From positions 15,004,001-15,068,000 of the forward strand of contig OX291551.1 of the NCBI GenBank assembly GCA_946406115.1: a DNA stretch of 64,000 bases, given 5' to 3'. The notes below the pieces were generated by a model. That model ran no database searches. It saw only the letters and a program-made list of their open reading frames with translations, and was not told the DNA's origin. Of the stretch, positions 48,401-55,869 are shown in pieces. The position numbers and the translations under genes are program-made. Source of the stretch: Apoda limacodes (taxonomy: Eukaryota > Arthropoda > Insecta > Lepidoptera > Limacodidae). The first letter of the stretch is position 1. Every line of letters starts with the position of its first letter.

Positions 48401-51400
48401 CATATTCGCTGTCTCCCATCGATCTGTTTTAAAAGAACTCTGCACTCATCAGTAAAGAGAACCTGCTGCCATTTGTTCAAATCCTTTTTTTTGTGTTCCG
48501 CTAATTGTGCCGTTGTGTATAGTTACCATTAAACCAAGAAACAAGAATTTGTTACATAAAATTATTTTATATTATTGCATGTTGTAACTAAAATTTTAGG
48601 ATTTTCAACACAGAACTTGGCACCCATATTACATGTATAGATCTCAATTCTTTTGTTGGCGAAGTCGACAACGACGCATATTCGTGATATTGAACTTGGC
48701 TCTCATTTCACAATTATGTTTTTGATAGGATATTTATTACTTTTGGCACAGAAATTATAAATATCATCATTGATACATTGTTATTAGTAAAGTTACTGTA
48801 TTTTCCTACGTTTACGCTGAATGGTTTTTTGTGCTATGTTGCCCGCCCACGCCAACACTGTGCGATTGCATCAGGGAGAAATCAGACGGCGTACAACCTA
48901 ACTTCAACAGTCTTAACTTAGTGTATTATATAAGAAACAAAATTTATTATTTTAATCCTACTACTATACTATACTACTACTTTTATACTTCACTTTATAA
49001 CTTTGTTGATACTAATTATCAATAATTTTCAATCTTAATGATATATGAAACAAAATTTTATATTTATATCCACCTACTACAACTTGTTATTACTTTGTTG
49101 ATACGAATACTAATATTATAAATGCGAAAGTAACTCTGTCTATCTGGATGTCTGTCTGTCTGTCCGATTTAAATGAAACTTGGTATGGAGATAGTTTGAG
49201 TCCACATGATAGGAGATTTAAAGACCCAGGATAGATCCCAAAAAATTTAAAAGTTACTTCGGGAATACTTAAACGTATGTTTCTCATTCCTGCCGCAATG
49301 GAACATCCAAGTGAGCTTAAATTACGCACTGAGATAGTTGCAGATATATATTTATATAAAAATTCAGCGGGAGTAACTATAACCGACTTCCGCGAACAAA
49401 CTTTAGCGCAGTTATAGCTTGCTATAACAAACATCTTTAGTATAATCAAGGAGTTGCCGTAGGAATTCCACGCCGATAACCAAATTTAGGGCGGGCGGAG
49501 CCGCTGGCAAAAGCTAGTAATCAATAATTTTTAGTTTTCAGATTTTTTTCCTTTGTATAAGCTTAAAAGTCTACCTCTATACCAAATATCAAGTTTCTAG
49601 GTCACCTGGAAGTGGGATAGGTGTTAGGTTTTAGATCTATAAGTCATTCAGAGAGCGAGTCAGTCAGTCATACGAGTTCCAGTTTTAAACGTTAATATAT
49701 TAATAACTGTATTAGCTATATTTATGAATTCTAAACAAGCTAATGGCCTTTAATTACAGTGCCAAATTTCATGAATGTAGGTTAAATAGGTTTCTGGTTG
49801 TGAAGGGGTCAAAAGTAGCGCGAAATGATTCGTGTAATATTACACATGGCTGCTGTGTCGCCACTTTCTTTTCCTTTGCACTTGGCTAAACACGCTGTCC
49901 AGTGTCTATATCCATACTAATATTAATAACACAAAAACGTCTCCGGTTTTTTTTTAAGGTGGCAAATAAGCTTACGGTCTGCCTGTTGGTAAACAATCAC
50001 CGAAGCCTTTAGACGCTTGCAACACCCGGGGCAACAATCTCTCTGTATTATCTTTTCACGACAAAATCACTGTATTAATGTCCATGATATTTAGCAAGGT
50101 ACCTATGAAAAGACTCTGGTGACTTTTAAATGTATGAATAGGAATTTAACTGAACCACTGTTGAACCAATTATCATCCATTTTCATCCGAGGTCATAGCT
50201 ACTTTAATAAACGTTAGGTATAAATCGAATTAGTGCAGATTAGATTAAAAGGAATTTGGTAGTACTATTAATTATTTTGTGGAATTTGGCTTAACCATTG
50301 AGCCTCATAAGGAAGAATGTAATACATACATATTTGGGACTTTATGTTTTGCACTCTTTTATCATGCTAACTTTTTTTTCTTTTTTTGCACAAGCGCAAG
50401 TGCTAACCTTTTCCGCCAACATAGTAATTATTATTTTCTTTTCAGATCCGATCGAGTACAGGTGTACAATTGTTGCACCAGTTCTTCAAATCCCATAACT
50501 ATAAGGCAACTTTTGAAATTATTCATCAAAGAAAGCGCTAATCAAAACTATGGTAAGGTTCGTTCCATAATTTATTTTGATAAAATACAAAAGAAAAAAT
50601 GTTTAAACCTTACTTTTTTGATAAATAAATCCATTATTATATCTGTTATTTTCAATATACACAGAGCGGCAATTTTAACGAAACCAACTAAAAGAAGACG
50701 TCAAAAACCTCTCTATATCACATTAAACATATAAAATTTAACATATAAATAATGTCAGAAATTATAAATAAGTAGAAAATGACAAAAAACCAGTCCGCGA
50801 TTTTTTTTTTAGTTTCACAAATTATGCCACAGTGTGTATTTAGAATCTAAAAATATATTTATATTTATATATATTATACCTACTTTATAGTTATCAGAAA
50901 ACCAGTTATCAAATTGGATGGAATGTTCGGCAAACTGTGCCGCGGTGTGTAGTTGGAATCTGAATATATGTTTATAAATTATTTAGTATACCTACTTTTG
51001 TAAATGCCGTATAACGTACTATTTGCAATGCAAATCGAAAACAAATTGTCTCTTAAACTTTTAGGAACTTATTGAAACTCTTTAAGTCCCTAAGTGAAAC
51101 ACGAGGAAGATTTTACACCGTTCTTAATTATATTTTAAAGATTAGAAACTTCCTATGAATTGTCTTCCACAAATACCTAATTCAAATCAGGCAATTAATT
51201 CACATCTACCTTCCATATTAATAATTGAATTTCGATTTAATCTTAAGGACCCGGTATATCTACAAGATATTTTAATGTCCTCTTCGTAAAAAGTGATTTT
51301 TTGAAAACGTAACATTGTTTACGATGTTTTTTATTGTTATCAGTATATATATTTGTGAATATAAAAGCGGTAGCTTTTAAAAGAAACGCGAATCAAAACT

Positions 51401-54339
51401 CAGACATATTCTAAAAACAATACTTAATCGTAGCTTCTGACCAGCCCCTTATTTTTTATAATGTTACATTTTTCAGTAATTTCTTGCTCAGCTTTAATGC
51501 GCCGTTTTCAGCATTTTAATAACGTAACGATATTATGCGGTAATGCCAACTACCGCACAAGTGCCTTTTCCTTTACAATTTTTTTAATTTTTCAACACAC
51601 TGGCTCATAAAGCAGCCTTTACTGCACCGTTGAAGTTCCTTTTACTTAACAGTTTTTTTTTTAATTTTTAGCAACTAGAAATTATGCCTATGAACTAAGT
51701 TATTATTTTTGGAAGAATAAATCCAACGTGGTTGTTAAAAACATATCAAAACGGTGAGGTTGCAATATCTTAACACTAATATAAGTATATACTGTCCTCC
51801 AAATGTGATGAAAACAGTCGTATGACTCTCTTGAACTCCGCTCAATACACACTCGGCTGAATTATGCCCACGCCTTTGGCTCGAGCTAAAACCCACATAC
51901 TCGCCTGTAAAGAGCAACCTAGCTCACTTGTAGCATACTATGAAAATCACTTCCTAAGAAGAGGAAATAATTATTATTAAAATAGTTATCTAGTAGCAGC
52001 TCTAGCCCTAAATCCGATTCACTAATTTAATTAAACAAACAAAGGTTGTCGGGTGCCAATAGGAGAGAGCTTATAAGCTTTTATCTACAGTTCATCAAAT
52101 TGTGTCCTGTCAAACTCACATGTTTGAATAGATATTAAAACCGTCACTTCTGCCCCAATACGTTATGCCGACCCTTTTGGTTATTACCCTAAATTGAATT
52201 CCGTTTTATTGGAACGTTTCAGGTGGAATACTTCCCATGATGATATGTACGGAAAGTAAATGTGTACTGTTTATAATCACATTCATACTGCAGACTGTTC
52301 CAGCCTACGTGCTTGATATCTGCCTAAGAATCAGAGGGAAACGACCCAAGTAAGTAAATATGGAAGATTTTAATAAAAATATTTGTTTAACATATCACAC
52401 TGTAAAGTCTCAGTCACATGTGCACACAGTGCTATTTTCAGCTTGCGATTACTAGCAGCTATAAATCGCTGCTACCATGTGACCGACTACTACGCCTACT
52501 GTCGACTACATGCTGTTAAAATGTCGTCAGTAAGTCTTCTTCGTGCTATAAGACAAATAATGTTTGGTTGTTAGTTACTCAATCACGCTTCAACCACCAG
52601 ATGGATCGGGGACCACTGAACATATTTAGATGAAATTTGGTACGGAGATAGTTTGGTCCCGGAAAAGGACATAGAATAGCTTTTATCCCGAAAATTTTTA
52701 AATTTTCCACGGGAATAACTATAACCGAGCTTAAACGAACTATAGCTTGCTATAGCAAACTTTATTAGTATAATTAAGTAGTTGACGTAAGAATCCCAAG
52801 CTGTTTACCAAATTGAGGGCGGTCGGAACCGCTGGCAGAAGCTAGTTCCAAAAGAACTTCCTCATTTTTCGTCGACCTGCAATTCCATTTTGTCGCAAGG
52901 CAAATATATACGTTTACAAACTATCAAAACACTAACCATAGAGTAAAAAGACATGAGGGAACCAAGGTTTTCTCTACTGGACTACTACTACATTCAGTAT
53001 GGGGTTCTTCAAGAAAGAAGTTATAAGATTTTTGAAGGGTAGCAACGCGCAAGCGATACCCCTGGTGTTGCAAGCGTCCATATGCTATGGTCACATGAAG
53101 CTAATTATCGCTGGCGGAAAATAGCAGAAGCTGCGTTTAACTGAGACTTGACTTCCCCCTTGTTTTTTAATACTTAGCTCCACTTTGAAAGATTTTTTAA
53201 TCCATTAACTGCATTTGGCCAGAGTAAAAATAATAGCACAGCTAGTAAAGTCAACCCAAAGATTTTTTTTAAATAAAATCTTTTTTCAATCTATTAACTA
53301 CGCTTAGCCGTAGTATAAATAATAGCACAGCATGGCTAGTAAAGTCAACCTAAAGTTTTTGTTTTAGTAAAATCTTTTTTTTTAATCCGTTATCTACGCT
53401 TGGCGTCTTTAACCAGTCGCATATAAGACACATACACACGCACACATTTGCACGTATATACAATTTGTTTATAGTGTTACGAACCCTAATTACGTGGTTC
53501 TTTTATAATGTGGCCATATACAGAAAATTCTGAGGTTTCTTAAATTTTTTCTATAATTCTTGGTAGTATACGTAGCCATATACAGTTCAAAAAACTTTTC
53601 TGACCCGGTATATGGTCGCTAGGGTCGTGTGAGTTCATATCATTTTTGACAGTTACAGTTTATACAGTTTATTTTTATATATTCTTGAGATAAACTGCAA
53701 CACTTAGTGACTTATAACGGCCTAATACATCTAACTTACATACACACAAAATTTTCATAGCATTAAGAAATACAATATACGATACATACATAGAAATAAT
53801 CTTTCTTCGTTTATGACTCCCTGAAGGAAAGAGTTTAAAAAAAAATTATCATATGTGCCATATATATGGCTACATCATCAATGTAAATAAATATTTAATA
53901 GCGAAGATGCCGTCAAAAGATTAACCTCAAGCCAGGACTTGAACCTGCAACTCTTTACATTCCGTGTAATTGCTCTACCAATTAAGCTGTCGAGGCACAA
54001 GTCTGGCCGATGAACATCCCAACTATGCCTCTGCCATGCCAAATTTGCTCGTTACGAACGTTACAAACAACTCCTTGTGACTTATAAATGGTTTTTTTTT
54101 CTTGTAGATATGTGAAGTTACTCAATCAAGTGCTGGTGCTTCGGCACATGCTGGAATACTTCACATCCCGGACCTGGGAGATGCGCTCAAACCGAGTCCA
54201 CGAACTATCTGCGTCACTATCCTTCAACGATAGGACACAGTTTCCTTGTGATCCGAACGACTTGCTGTGGAGCAAATATATACCAAACTACTGTGTCGGG
54301 ATAAAACGCCATTTGTTTAAGAATAATAATAAAAACTAA
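27297..54339 (+). CDS. Fatty acyl-CoA reductase (FAR), ten-exon gene, 458 aa
   Basis: Joining 27297-27404, 29669-29785, 33927-34049, 35425-35550, 37530-37677, 39357-39458, 46900-47086, 50446-50552, 52223-52349 and 54108-54339 gives one uninterrupted 1377-nt frame. Every intron is GT...AG and phases agree. The family reduces fatty acyl-CoA to fatty alcohol with NADPH, usually at the endoplasmic reticulum or peroxisome. Visible marks are TGGTGFLGK at residues 28-36 (Rossmann nucleotide binding), the IHSAATIKF core near 121-129, YTFTK at 214-218 (YxxxK catalytic pair Y214/K218), IRPSIV at 237-242, a hydrophobic span at about 353-374, and a C-terminal FAR_C region (about 365-450) with the F/W-rich [13 protein letters not shown] stretch. 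Length is typical (about 450-520 aa). The start ATG has A at -3 and G at +4. Family assignment is firm. The subfamily (pheromone-gland or general) cannot be told from sequence alone. Confidence 0.93.
28799..28960 (-). repeat. LINE 3'-end repeat in FAR intron 1
   Basis: 'ggcaaacaagcctacaatccgcc...ataagcggtcaccgcagcctatggacgcttgcaacacc...cgcgcgttaccgaccctt' is the reverse of the 3' tail at 3440-3530. Confidence 0.7.
29669..29785 (+). CDS. FAR exon 2 (residues 37-75)
   Basis: Acceptor tttttttttcag at 29657-29668. It encodes VFIEKLLHS...IFVLIREK, the usual continuation of the Rossmann fold in FARs, and ends HLKDNP. The donor GTTTGT at 29786 is weak but valid. 117 nt, phase 0 at both ends. Without splicing the frame runs on to 29830 into intron. 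Confidence 0.92.
30423..31050 (+). repeat. Left arm of a long imperfect inverted repeat (FAR intron 2)
   Basis: Starting accagtcaaattaga, this arm matches the reverse complement of about 32560-33145. Shared blocks include 'attggtagagttttgaatttt', 'cattaagacctccc', 'actaaaagtccccatcg', 'cttggaaaaaaggtaccc', 'cttatatctcggcaat', 'attttagctg.aatccg', 'tgcattat..gacatgatgtgtat' and 'ccatca.c.gatcat'. About 75% alike by eye. Family not recognised. Confidence 0.8.
32560..33145 (-). repeat. Right arm of the long imperfect inverted repeat (FAR intron 2)
   Basis: Reverse-complement partner of 30423-31050, ending tctaatttgactggact. The two arms and the 1.5-kb centre span 2.7 kb. The centre encodes no recognisable transposase. 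The open frames inside the arms (30823-31110 - and 32576-32767 +) have no coding support. Confidence 0.8.
33415..33580 (+). repeat. Lepidopteran 'CCCGCGGCT' dispersed repeat
   Basis: 'tacccgcggctccacctacgc...' through 'tgcgggaactcttcaattttcgggata' follows the widespread moth repeat 'acccgcggcttcgcccgcgt...cgtgggaact...tttccgggata'. Confidence 0.5.
33692..33885 (+). repeat. TA-flanked short interspersed repeat
   Basis: Flanked on both sides by (TA)n. Ends cccggtcagctagtatatat. Internal 'agcgccctgggtgg' and 'cctggcagatggcgctgcag'. Resembles nonautonomous repeats of Lepidoptera; class uncertain. Confidence 0.45.
33927..34049 (+). CDS. FAR exon 3 (residues 76-116)
   Basis: Acceptor tttttcttcag ending 33926, donor GTAATA at 34050. 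It encodes [20 protein letters not shown] and then GDI...LGIS, the FAR segment where a conserved 'GD' follows the KI/L-P-I strand. 123 nt, phase 0 both ends. It is too short to stand out as an open frame alone and was found by following the FAR reading. Confidence 0.92.
34085..34290 (+). repeat. SINE-like repeat in FAR intron 3
   Basis: Contains 'tccatcacgcaggtccagt' and 'atgcag...cggggtttccttcagcg', matching the moth SINE core seen more clearly at 58590-58870. Confidence 0.45.
35425..35550 (+). CDS. FAR exon 4 (residues 117-158)
   Basis: Acceptor ttttttttag ending 35424, donor GTATTT at 35551. It encodes [17 protein letters not shown] and [15 protein letters not shown], the conserved 'HSAA..F' and 'N..GT..VL.L...' blocks of extended short-chain dehydrogenases. 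126 nt, phase 0 both ends. Confidence 0.93.
35690..35880 (+). repeat. SINE-like repeat in FAR intron 4
   Basis: 'ccagtggtgtaaata...agaaaaagactcattggtacac...gctcgaacttctgcc' parallels 58768-58830 ('ccagtggtctaaata...agaaaaagacttattgaactacac...gctcgaacctccgcc'). Confidence 0.6.
36247..36789 (+). mobile_element. hAT-type MITE with target-site duplication (FAR intron 4)
   Basis: Terminal inverted repeats taggcttgcaacgaat (36255-36270) and attcgttgcaagtcta (36766-36781), one mismatch, flanked by 8-bp duplications ctttatag (36247-36254) and atttatag (36782-36789). Subterminal 'attcgg' motifs recur in both orientations at each end. 527 bp, no transposase. An 8-bp duplication is the hAT hallmark. 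Confidence 0.85.
37330..37517 (+). repeat. Dispersed repeat copy adjoining FAR exon 5
   Basis: Second copy of the repeat at about 840-996: 'ttgccactgcgcc', 'gctcgg', 'tagaatc.ttc.ct', then tttaaaatagcaccctcgcc. It runs to about 12 nt before the exon 5 acceptor AG. Confidence 0.55.
37530..37677 (+). CDS. FAR exon 5 (residues 159-207 plus first base of 208)
   Basis: Acceptor ttttattttcag ending 37529. It encodes [11 protein letters not shown], the conserved strand holding the catalytic Ser/Thr region, then a variable loop to QTAQIL. I place the donor at GTAATG (37678) because only this choice joins in frame to [11 protein letters not shown] of exon 6. 148 nt, ends phase 1. The upstream 190 nt resemble a dispersed repeat seen near position 900. 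Confidence 0.92.
37855..38362 (+). mobile_element. MITE copy A (FAR intron 5)
   Basis: aacttctcttgag at 37855 and its complement form ctcaagtgaagtt at 38318-38330 make a 13-bp inverted pair with one mismatch. The left end alone forms an 8-bp-arm hairpin (aacttctc/gagaagtt). Homology with the copy at 61241 continues past the inverted pair to gccgaaccaat. Internal (GT)n/(GTAT)n run. Noncoding. Confidence 0.75.
39357..39458 (+). CDS. FAR exon 6 (residues 208-241, active site YxxxK)
   Basis: Acceptor tatttttcag ending 39356, donor GTAATT at 39459. It encodes [15 protein letters not shown], with Y214 and K218 forming the YxxxK catalytic motif, and ends IIRPSI with one base of the next Val codon. 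102 nt, entering with two bases and leaving with one. It is followed by the largest intron, 7441 nt, filled with transposons. Confidence 0.93.
39629..39765 (+). repeat. TTTTGACTGA-rich repeat, left member (FAR intron 6)
   Basis: ttacagccaaaaccggttaa followed by acgtacttttgag, and aaaagtacttttgactgac near 39705. Its start matches the reverse complement of the end of 46610-46793. Confidence 0.55.
41783..42310 (+). repeat. Long terminal repeat, 5' copy
   Basis: Direct repeat of 46088-46578, from about gtaaaacaacg to cacagatttcgaag. It shows LTR promoter layout: TATAAATA (42063-42070), initiator TCAGTC (42094-42099) about 30 nt on, AATAAA (42206-42211), then a U5-like part. It has about 37 bp (gatatatgtctatatcgact...) that the 3' copy lacks. 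Confidence 0.8.
42411..42898 (+). pseudogene. Gag-like leader ORF of the LTR element (broken)
   Basis: ATG at 42411 gives [17 protein letters not shown] and soon stops. A shifted frame later reads [20 protein letters not shown] and a Lys/Arg-rich end. Coiled-coil-like, basic sequence after an LTR suggests the start of a BEL/Pao or Gypsy gag. Class is inference. A 106-bp duplication (units at 42504 and 42610) contributes to the frame change. Confidence 0.4.
42504..42715 (+). repeat. Tandem duplication, 106-bp period, in the gag-like region
   Basis: ggcagatcaagcccgt begins both units (42504, 42610), followed by parallel 'gacgttcgacc...ccc.cc...aac..gcc...cg.cg..a..aagaaacgtc'-type text. The period is not a multiple of 3. 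Confidence 0.65.
42900..43075. other. Junction segment between gag-like region and LINE
   Basis: (AGGT)n at 42896-42907 then AT-rich sequence. It belongs to neither recognisable part; it may be LTR-element interior or the LINE 3' tail. Confidence 0.3.
43080..43428 (-). pseudogene. Jockey reverse transcriptase, FADD box and thumb
   Basis: [17 protein letters not shown] holds the two catalytic Asp, followed by [20 protein letters not shown] and [17 protein letters not shown]. The C-terminus breaks off after DKIKDTLRY. Confidence 0.85.
43475..44347 (-). pseudogene. Jockey reverse transcriptase, finger and palm
   Basis: A 290-codon frame with [70 protein letters not shown] (first catalytic D), and [16 protein letters not shown] follows the last motif. 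The reading then shifts frame before the FADD box. Confidence 0.88.
44566..45732 (-). pseudogene. Jockey ORF: gag tail and AP-type endonuclease
   Basis: A 388-codon frame. After a Pro-rich linker comes the endonuclease fold: [27 protein letters not shown] (catalytic E), [19 protein letters not shown] (the 'GD.N.KH..W' block with G lost), and [13 protein letters not shown] (catalytic SDH). This endonuclease nicks target DNA during retrotransposition. It is open for its full length, but the element is broken elsewhere. Confidence 0.85.
45681..46055 (-). pseudogene. Jockey gag C-terminal zinc-knuckle region
   Basis: Contains CCHC-type knuckles: the first in '[12 protein letters not shown]' (its leading Cys pair is degenerate), the last in [16 protein letters not shown] basic Pro-rich tail follows. 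Gag binds the element RNA. Confidence 0.8.
46088..46578 (+). repeat. Long terminal repeat, 3' copy
   Basis: Matches 41783-42310 at about 93% by eye. Initiator TCAGTC at 46365-46370. Ends at gatttcgaag, where similarity stops. Confidence 0.8.
46610..46793 (-). repeat. TTTTGACTGA-rich repeat, right member (FAR intron 6)
   Basis: Repeated 'tcaaaa.nacttttgactg' motifs and an end (gactggttaagagttttgactgtaa) complementary to the start of 39629-39765. Together they could be the two ends of one element that was later invaded by the LTR composite. Confidence 0.5.
46900..47086 (+). CDS. FAR exon 7 (residues 242-303 plus two bases of 304)
   Basis: Acceptor ttattttag ending 46899, donor GTATTT at 47087. 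It encodes [15 protein letters not shown] and [16 protein letters not shown]. These match the 'EP.PGW.DN.NGPTG' and '.D.IPVD.V.N..I.AA' blocks that mark insect FARs. 187 nt. Confidence 0.93.
47617..48519 (-). mobile_element. Tc1/mariner-like element (copy 2), in FAR intron 7
   Basis: Same inverted ends as the element at 1011 and about 95% alike by eye. 903 bp long, against roughly 1.3-1.6 kb for an intact Tc1, so it too lacks the first part of the transposase gene. It is opposite in orientation to the FAR gene. Confidence 0.88.
47876..48480 (-). pseudogene. Tc1-type transposase, frameshifted (copy 2)
   Basis: The - strand reads VLFTDECRV (first catalytic D), [22 protein letters not shown] (second D), then [16 protein letters not shown] (E). 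Two extra bases near 48143 (gcctgCGtacc against gcctgtacc in copy 1) shift the frame between the second D and the E. The helix-turn-helix N-terminus is absent. A pseudogene of the same family as 1271-1726. Confidence 0.85.
49108..49518 (+). mobile_element. Helitron-like nonautonomous element, copy 2 (FAR intron 7)
   Basis: Begins tactaatattataaatgcga, contains (CTGT)n and 'atgaaacttggtatggagat', and ends ggcaaaagctagt. The fullest of four copies. Confidence 0.65.
49950..50045 (-). repeat. LINE 3'-end repeat (FAR intron 7)
   Basis: 'ggcaaataagcttacggtctgcc...gtaaacaatcaccgaagcc...gacgcttgcaacaccc', reverse of the 3' tail at 3440-3530. Confidence 0.65.
50446..50552 (+). CDS. FAR exon 8 (residues 304-339)
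   Basis: Acceptor ttcttttcag ending 50445, donor GTAAGG at 50553. It encodes [20 protein letters not shown], the conserved 'VYNC.S...NP.TW' block, here with I in place of W. 107 nt, one base in and one base out. Confidence 0.92.
52223..52349 (+). CDS. FAR exon 9 (residues 340-381, membrane segment)
   Basis: Acceptor aacgtttcag ending 52222, consensus donor GTAAGT at 52350. It encodes a short linker and then [20 protein letters not shown], a hydrophobic stretch with the P-A-Y-x-x-D signature found at the start of the FAR_C region. The segment before it is shorter than the usual 'WYP.G......' motif and lacks that WYP. 127 nt. Confidence 0.9.
52572..52846 (+). mobile_element. Helitron-like element, copy 3, 5'-truncated (FAR intron 9)
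   Basis: Lacks the start motif. Retains 'cttcaaccac', 'gatgaaatttggtacggagatag', 'gggaataactataaccgag' and the end ggcagaagctagt. Confidence 0.6.
52985..53110 (+). repeat. LINE C-terminus/3'-end remnant (FAR intron 9)
   Basis: 'cagtatggggttcttcaagaaagaagtt' (compare 5323) followed by 'gggtagcaacgcgcaa...tggtgttgcaagcgtcc.ta' (compare 3437). It links the fragments at 5272 and 3440 as parts of one family. Confidence 0.6.
53191..53408 (+). repeat. Tandem repeat, about 90-bp period, 2.3 units (FAR intron 9)
   Basis: Units share 'tttttt..aatc..tta.cta/gc', 'aataatagcacagc', 'ctagtaaagtcaacc.aaag'. Starts near 53191, 53279 and 53372. Confidence 0.75.
53924..53996 (-). tRNA. tRNA-like sequence (Lys-like; likely pseudogene or SINE head)
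   Basis: On the - strand it runs gcctcga ... ttgaggt. All seven acceptor pairs form (two G-T), the D-arm is gctt/gagc, the B-box is aggttcaagtcct and the T-stem has 4 of 5 pairs. The anticodon loop lacks U33 and the anticodon stem has a mismatch, so it is probably a relic or SINE head in FAR intron 9, antisense to the gene. Confidence 0.45.
54108..54339 (+). CDS. FAR exon 10 (residues 382-458, FAR_C end, stop)
   Basis: Acceptor ttttttcttgtag ending 54107. It encodes [15 protein letters not shown], then [20 protein letters not shown] and a basic, Asn-rich tail (HLFKNNNKN) before TAA. This is the standard C-terminal layout of insect FARs (F.T..W.F, then D...W..Y...C..G.R..). Confidence 0.93.
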
Positions 54340-54475
54340 TGTTACGATTTCATTGACATTAATTTCAATACATGTAAGTGAATCTTATAGATACAATAGA
54401 TTTTTGTAAAATATCAAACGAATTGTATCACTTAATCTTACACTTCTACCTTATTAGTTAAGTAACTTGTGACTT

Positions 54476-54481
54476 AATAAA
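54476..54481 (+). terminator. Candidate FAR polyadenylation signal AATAAA
   Basis: The first AATAAA downstream of the FAR stop, 137 nt after TAA, followed by T/G-rich sequence. Use in vivo is inferred. Confidence 0.5.
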
Positions 54482-54489
54482 TATTTGAT

Positions 54490-55670
54490 GGAACAAGATT
54501 TGCTTGGGATAAATAAGGAAAAAATCTCCAAAGACGAGCACACGAAGACAGATAAAACGCAAAACAAAAAAAATTAACCGACTGCATACAAAGGGTAAGT
54601 AAATAGAAGGTATTTACATATAGGTTGATAATTAATTTGGTTTTTCTTAAGAGTACTAGTGGGGACTTAGTTCATATATTTATTCTTTCGCTCGTTTTTT
54701 TTAGCAATGCCATCTGTTGTCAAGTAGCTGAATATCACCATATTTTGTCAATTAGCTTTATCATTGTTGTGTCGGTAAAAGTAATAGTATTACTACTCGC
54801 CAATATATGTCAAAAAGAGTCATATTTTTCAGTTTATCGTTGCCTAAAAACACGGATAAAACGACGTTTTCTGAAAATAAAACCTAGCTAGATCGATTTA
54901 TAGCCCCCAAAATACCCCTTCATATAGTCCCTACATACTAAATTTCATGAAAATCGTTGGAGCCGTTTCCGAGATTCAGACTTTATATATATTTATTACT
55001 TTAAAGCTGGTAAGTAATGTAAAAGACGTATGGGACGTATATAATATGACCTGAGCAACGCAGGACTAATGTTGTTGGAGAAAAATGGCCGTTCACCACA
55101 TTGTGATGTGGGCAAAGTACCTACGTAGAGCTCGCGCGGCGCGGCGCCAGTAAGTAGGTTAACTTCGATACAAGCCACAGATCACAGAATTTTAGCGCAG
55201 CAATCGGGCAGGGTTGTTGATGACACTATTTCATTTATTACCAAGATTTAAACACTCAACATTCTGCAAAATAGGTATTTTAAGAATATACCTGGGTACC
55301 TTGGTGTATCTACTTTGGATAAATGTACGTATTATGTTATAATTACTAATAGCAATAGAAAAAGCGAAAATCAGGTGTATCAGGTAAATCTCAGGAAATA
55401 TGTAGTACGTAATTAATACCTAGTTACTATTTCAAAAAGGATAATGACATTAATGTCATAACAGGTAGTACCTATTATTTACTACATTATATTTATGATG
55501 TAGTGCGATAACTATTCAACTTAAATAAAATAAAAAATTATTGTAAGTACCTTTTACGATCCCGAGGAACAAGGTAAGATTTTACTGTTAGGCATTTTTT
55601 TGGTTGAAGACATATAGGCACTGCACATCGTGCCTTTGACATTTTACAAATAAAATTCTTCACGTTGAAA
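54490..55670. other. FAR-arrestin intergenic, first part
   Basis: Includes a moth repeat end at 54905-54990 (aaatttcatgaaaatcgttgg...gagattcagactttatatat). A small GC-rich patch at 55125-55150 (gagctcgcgcggcgcggcgc) stands out. No coding support. Confidence 0.4.
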
Positions 55671-55681
55671 CGGAGCATCCA

Positions 55682-55865
55682 TACTAATATTATAAATGCG
55701 AAAGTTACTTTGGTTGTTTGTTTATTTGTTTGTCCTTACTTCATCGCAACGCAGCATCCAATTGAGCTTAAATTCGGCACAGATATGCCCAATATGAATG
55801 AATTTTTCTTTGTTTACTTCTCGGCCCTAGGGCCGACATTTGCTACTTTCCACCCGCTGTTTAGA
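55682..55865 (+). mobile_element. Helitron-like element, copy 4, 3'-truncated
   Basis: Starts atactaatattataaatgcg, then 'tgtttgtccttacttcatcgcaacg' and 'ttgagcttaaattcggca'. The end motif is missing. Confidence 0.6.
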
Positions 55866-55869
55866 TAAT

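Noticed and set aside
50279..50734. 151-codon + strand frame over FAR exon 8
   Set aside because: Only 50446-50552 is real coding sequence; the ends are intron read-through past the acceptor and donor.
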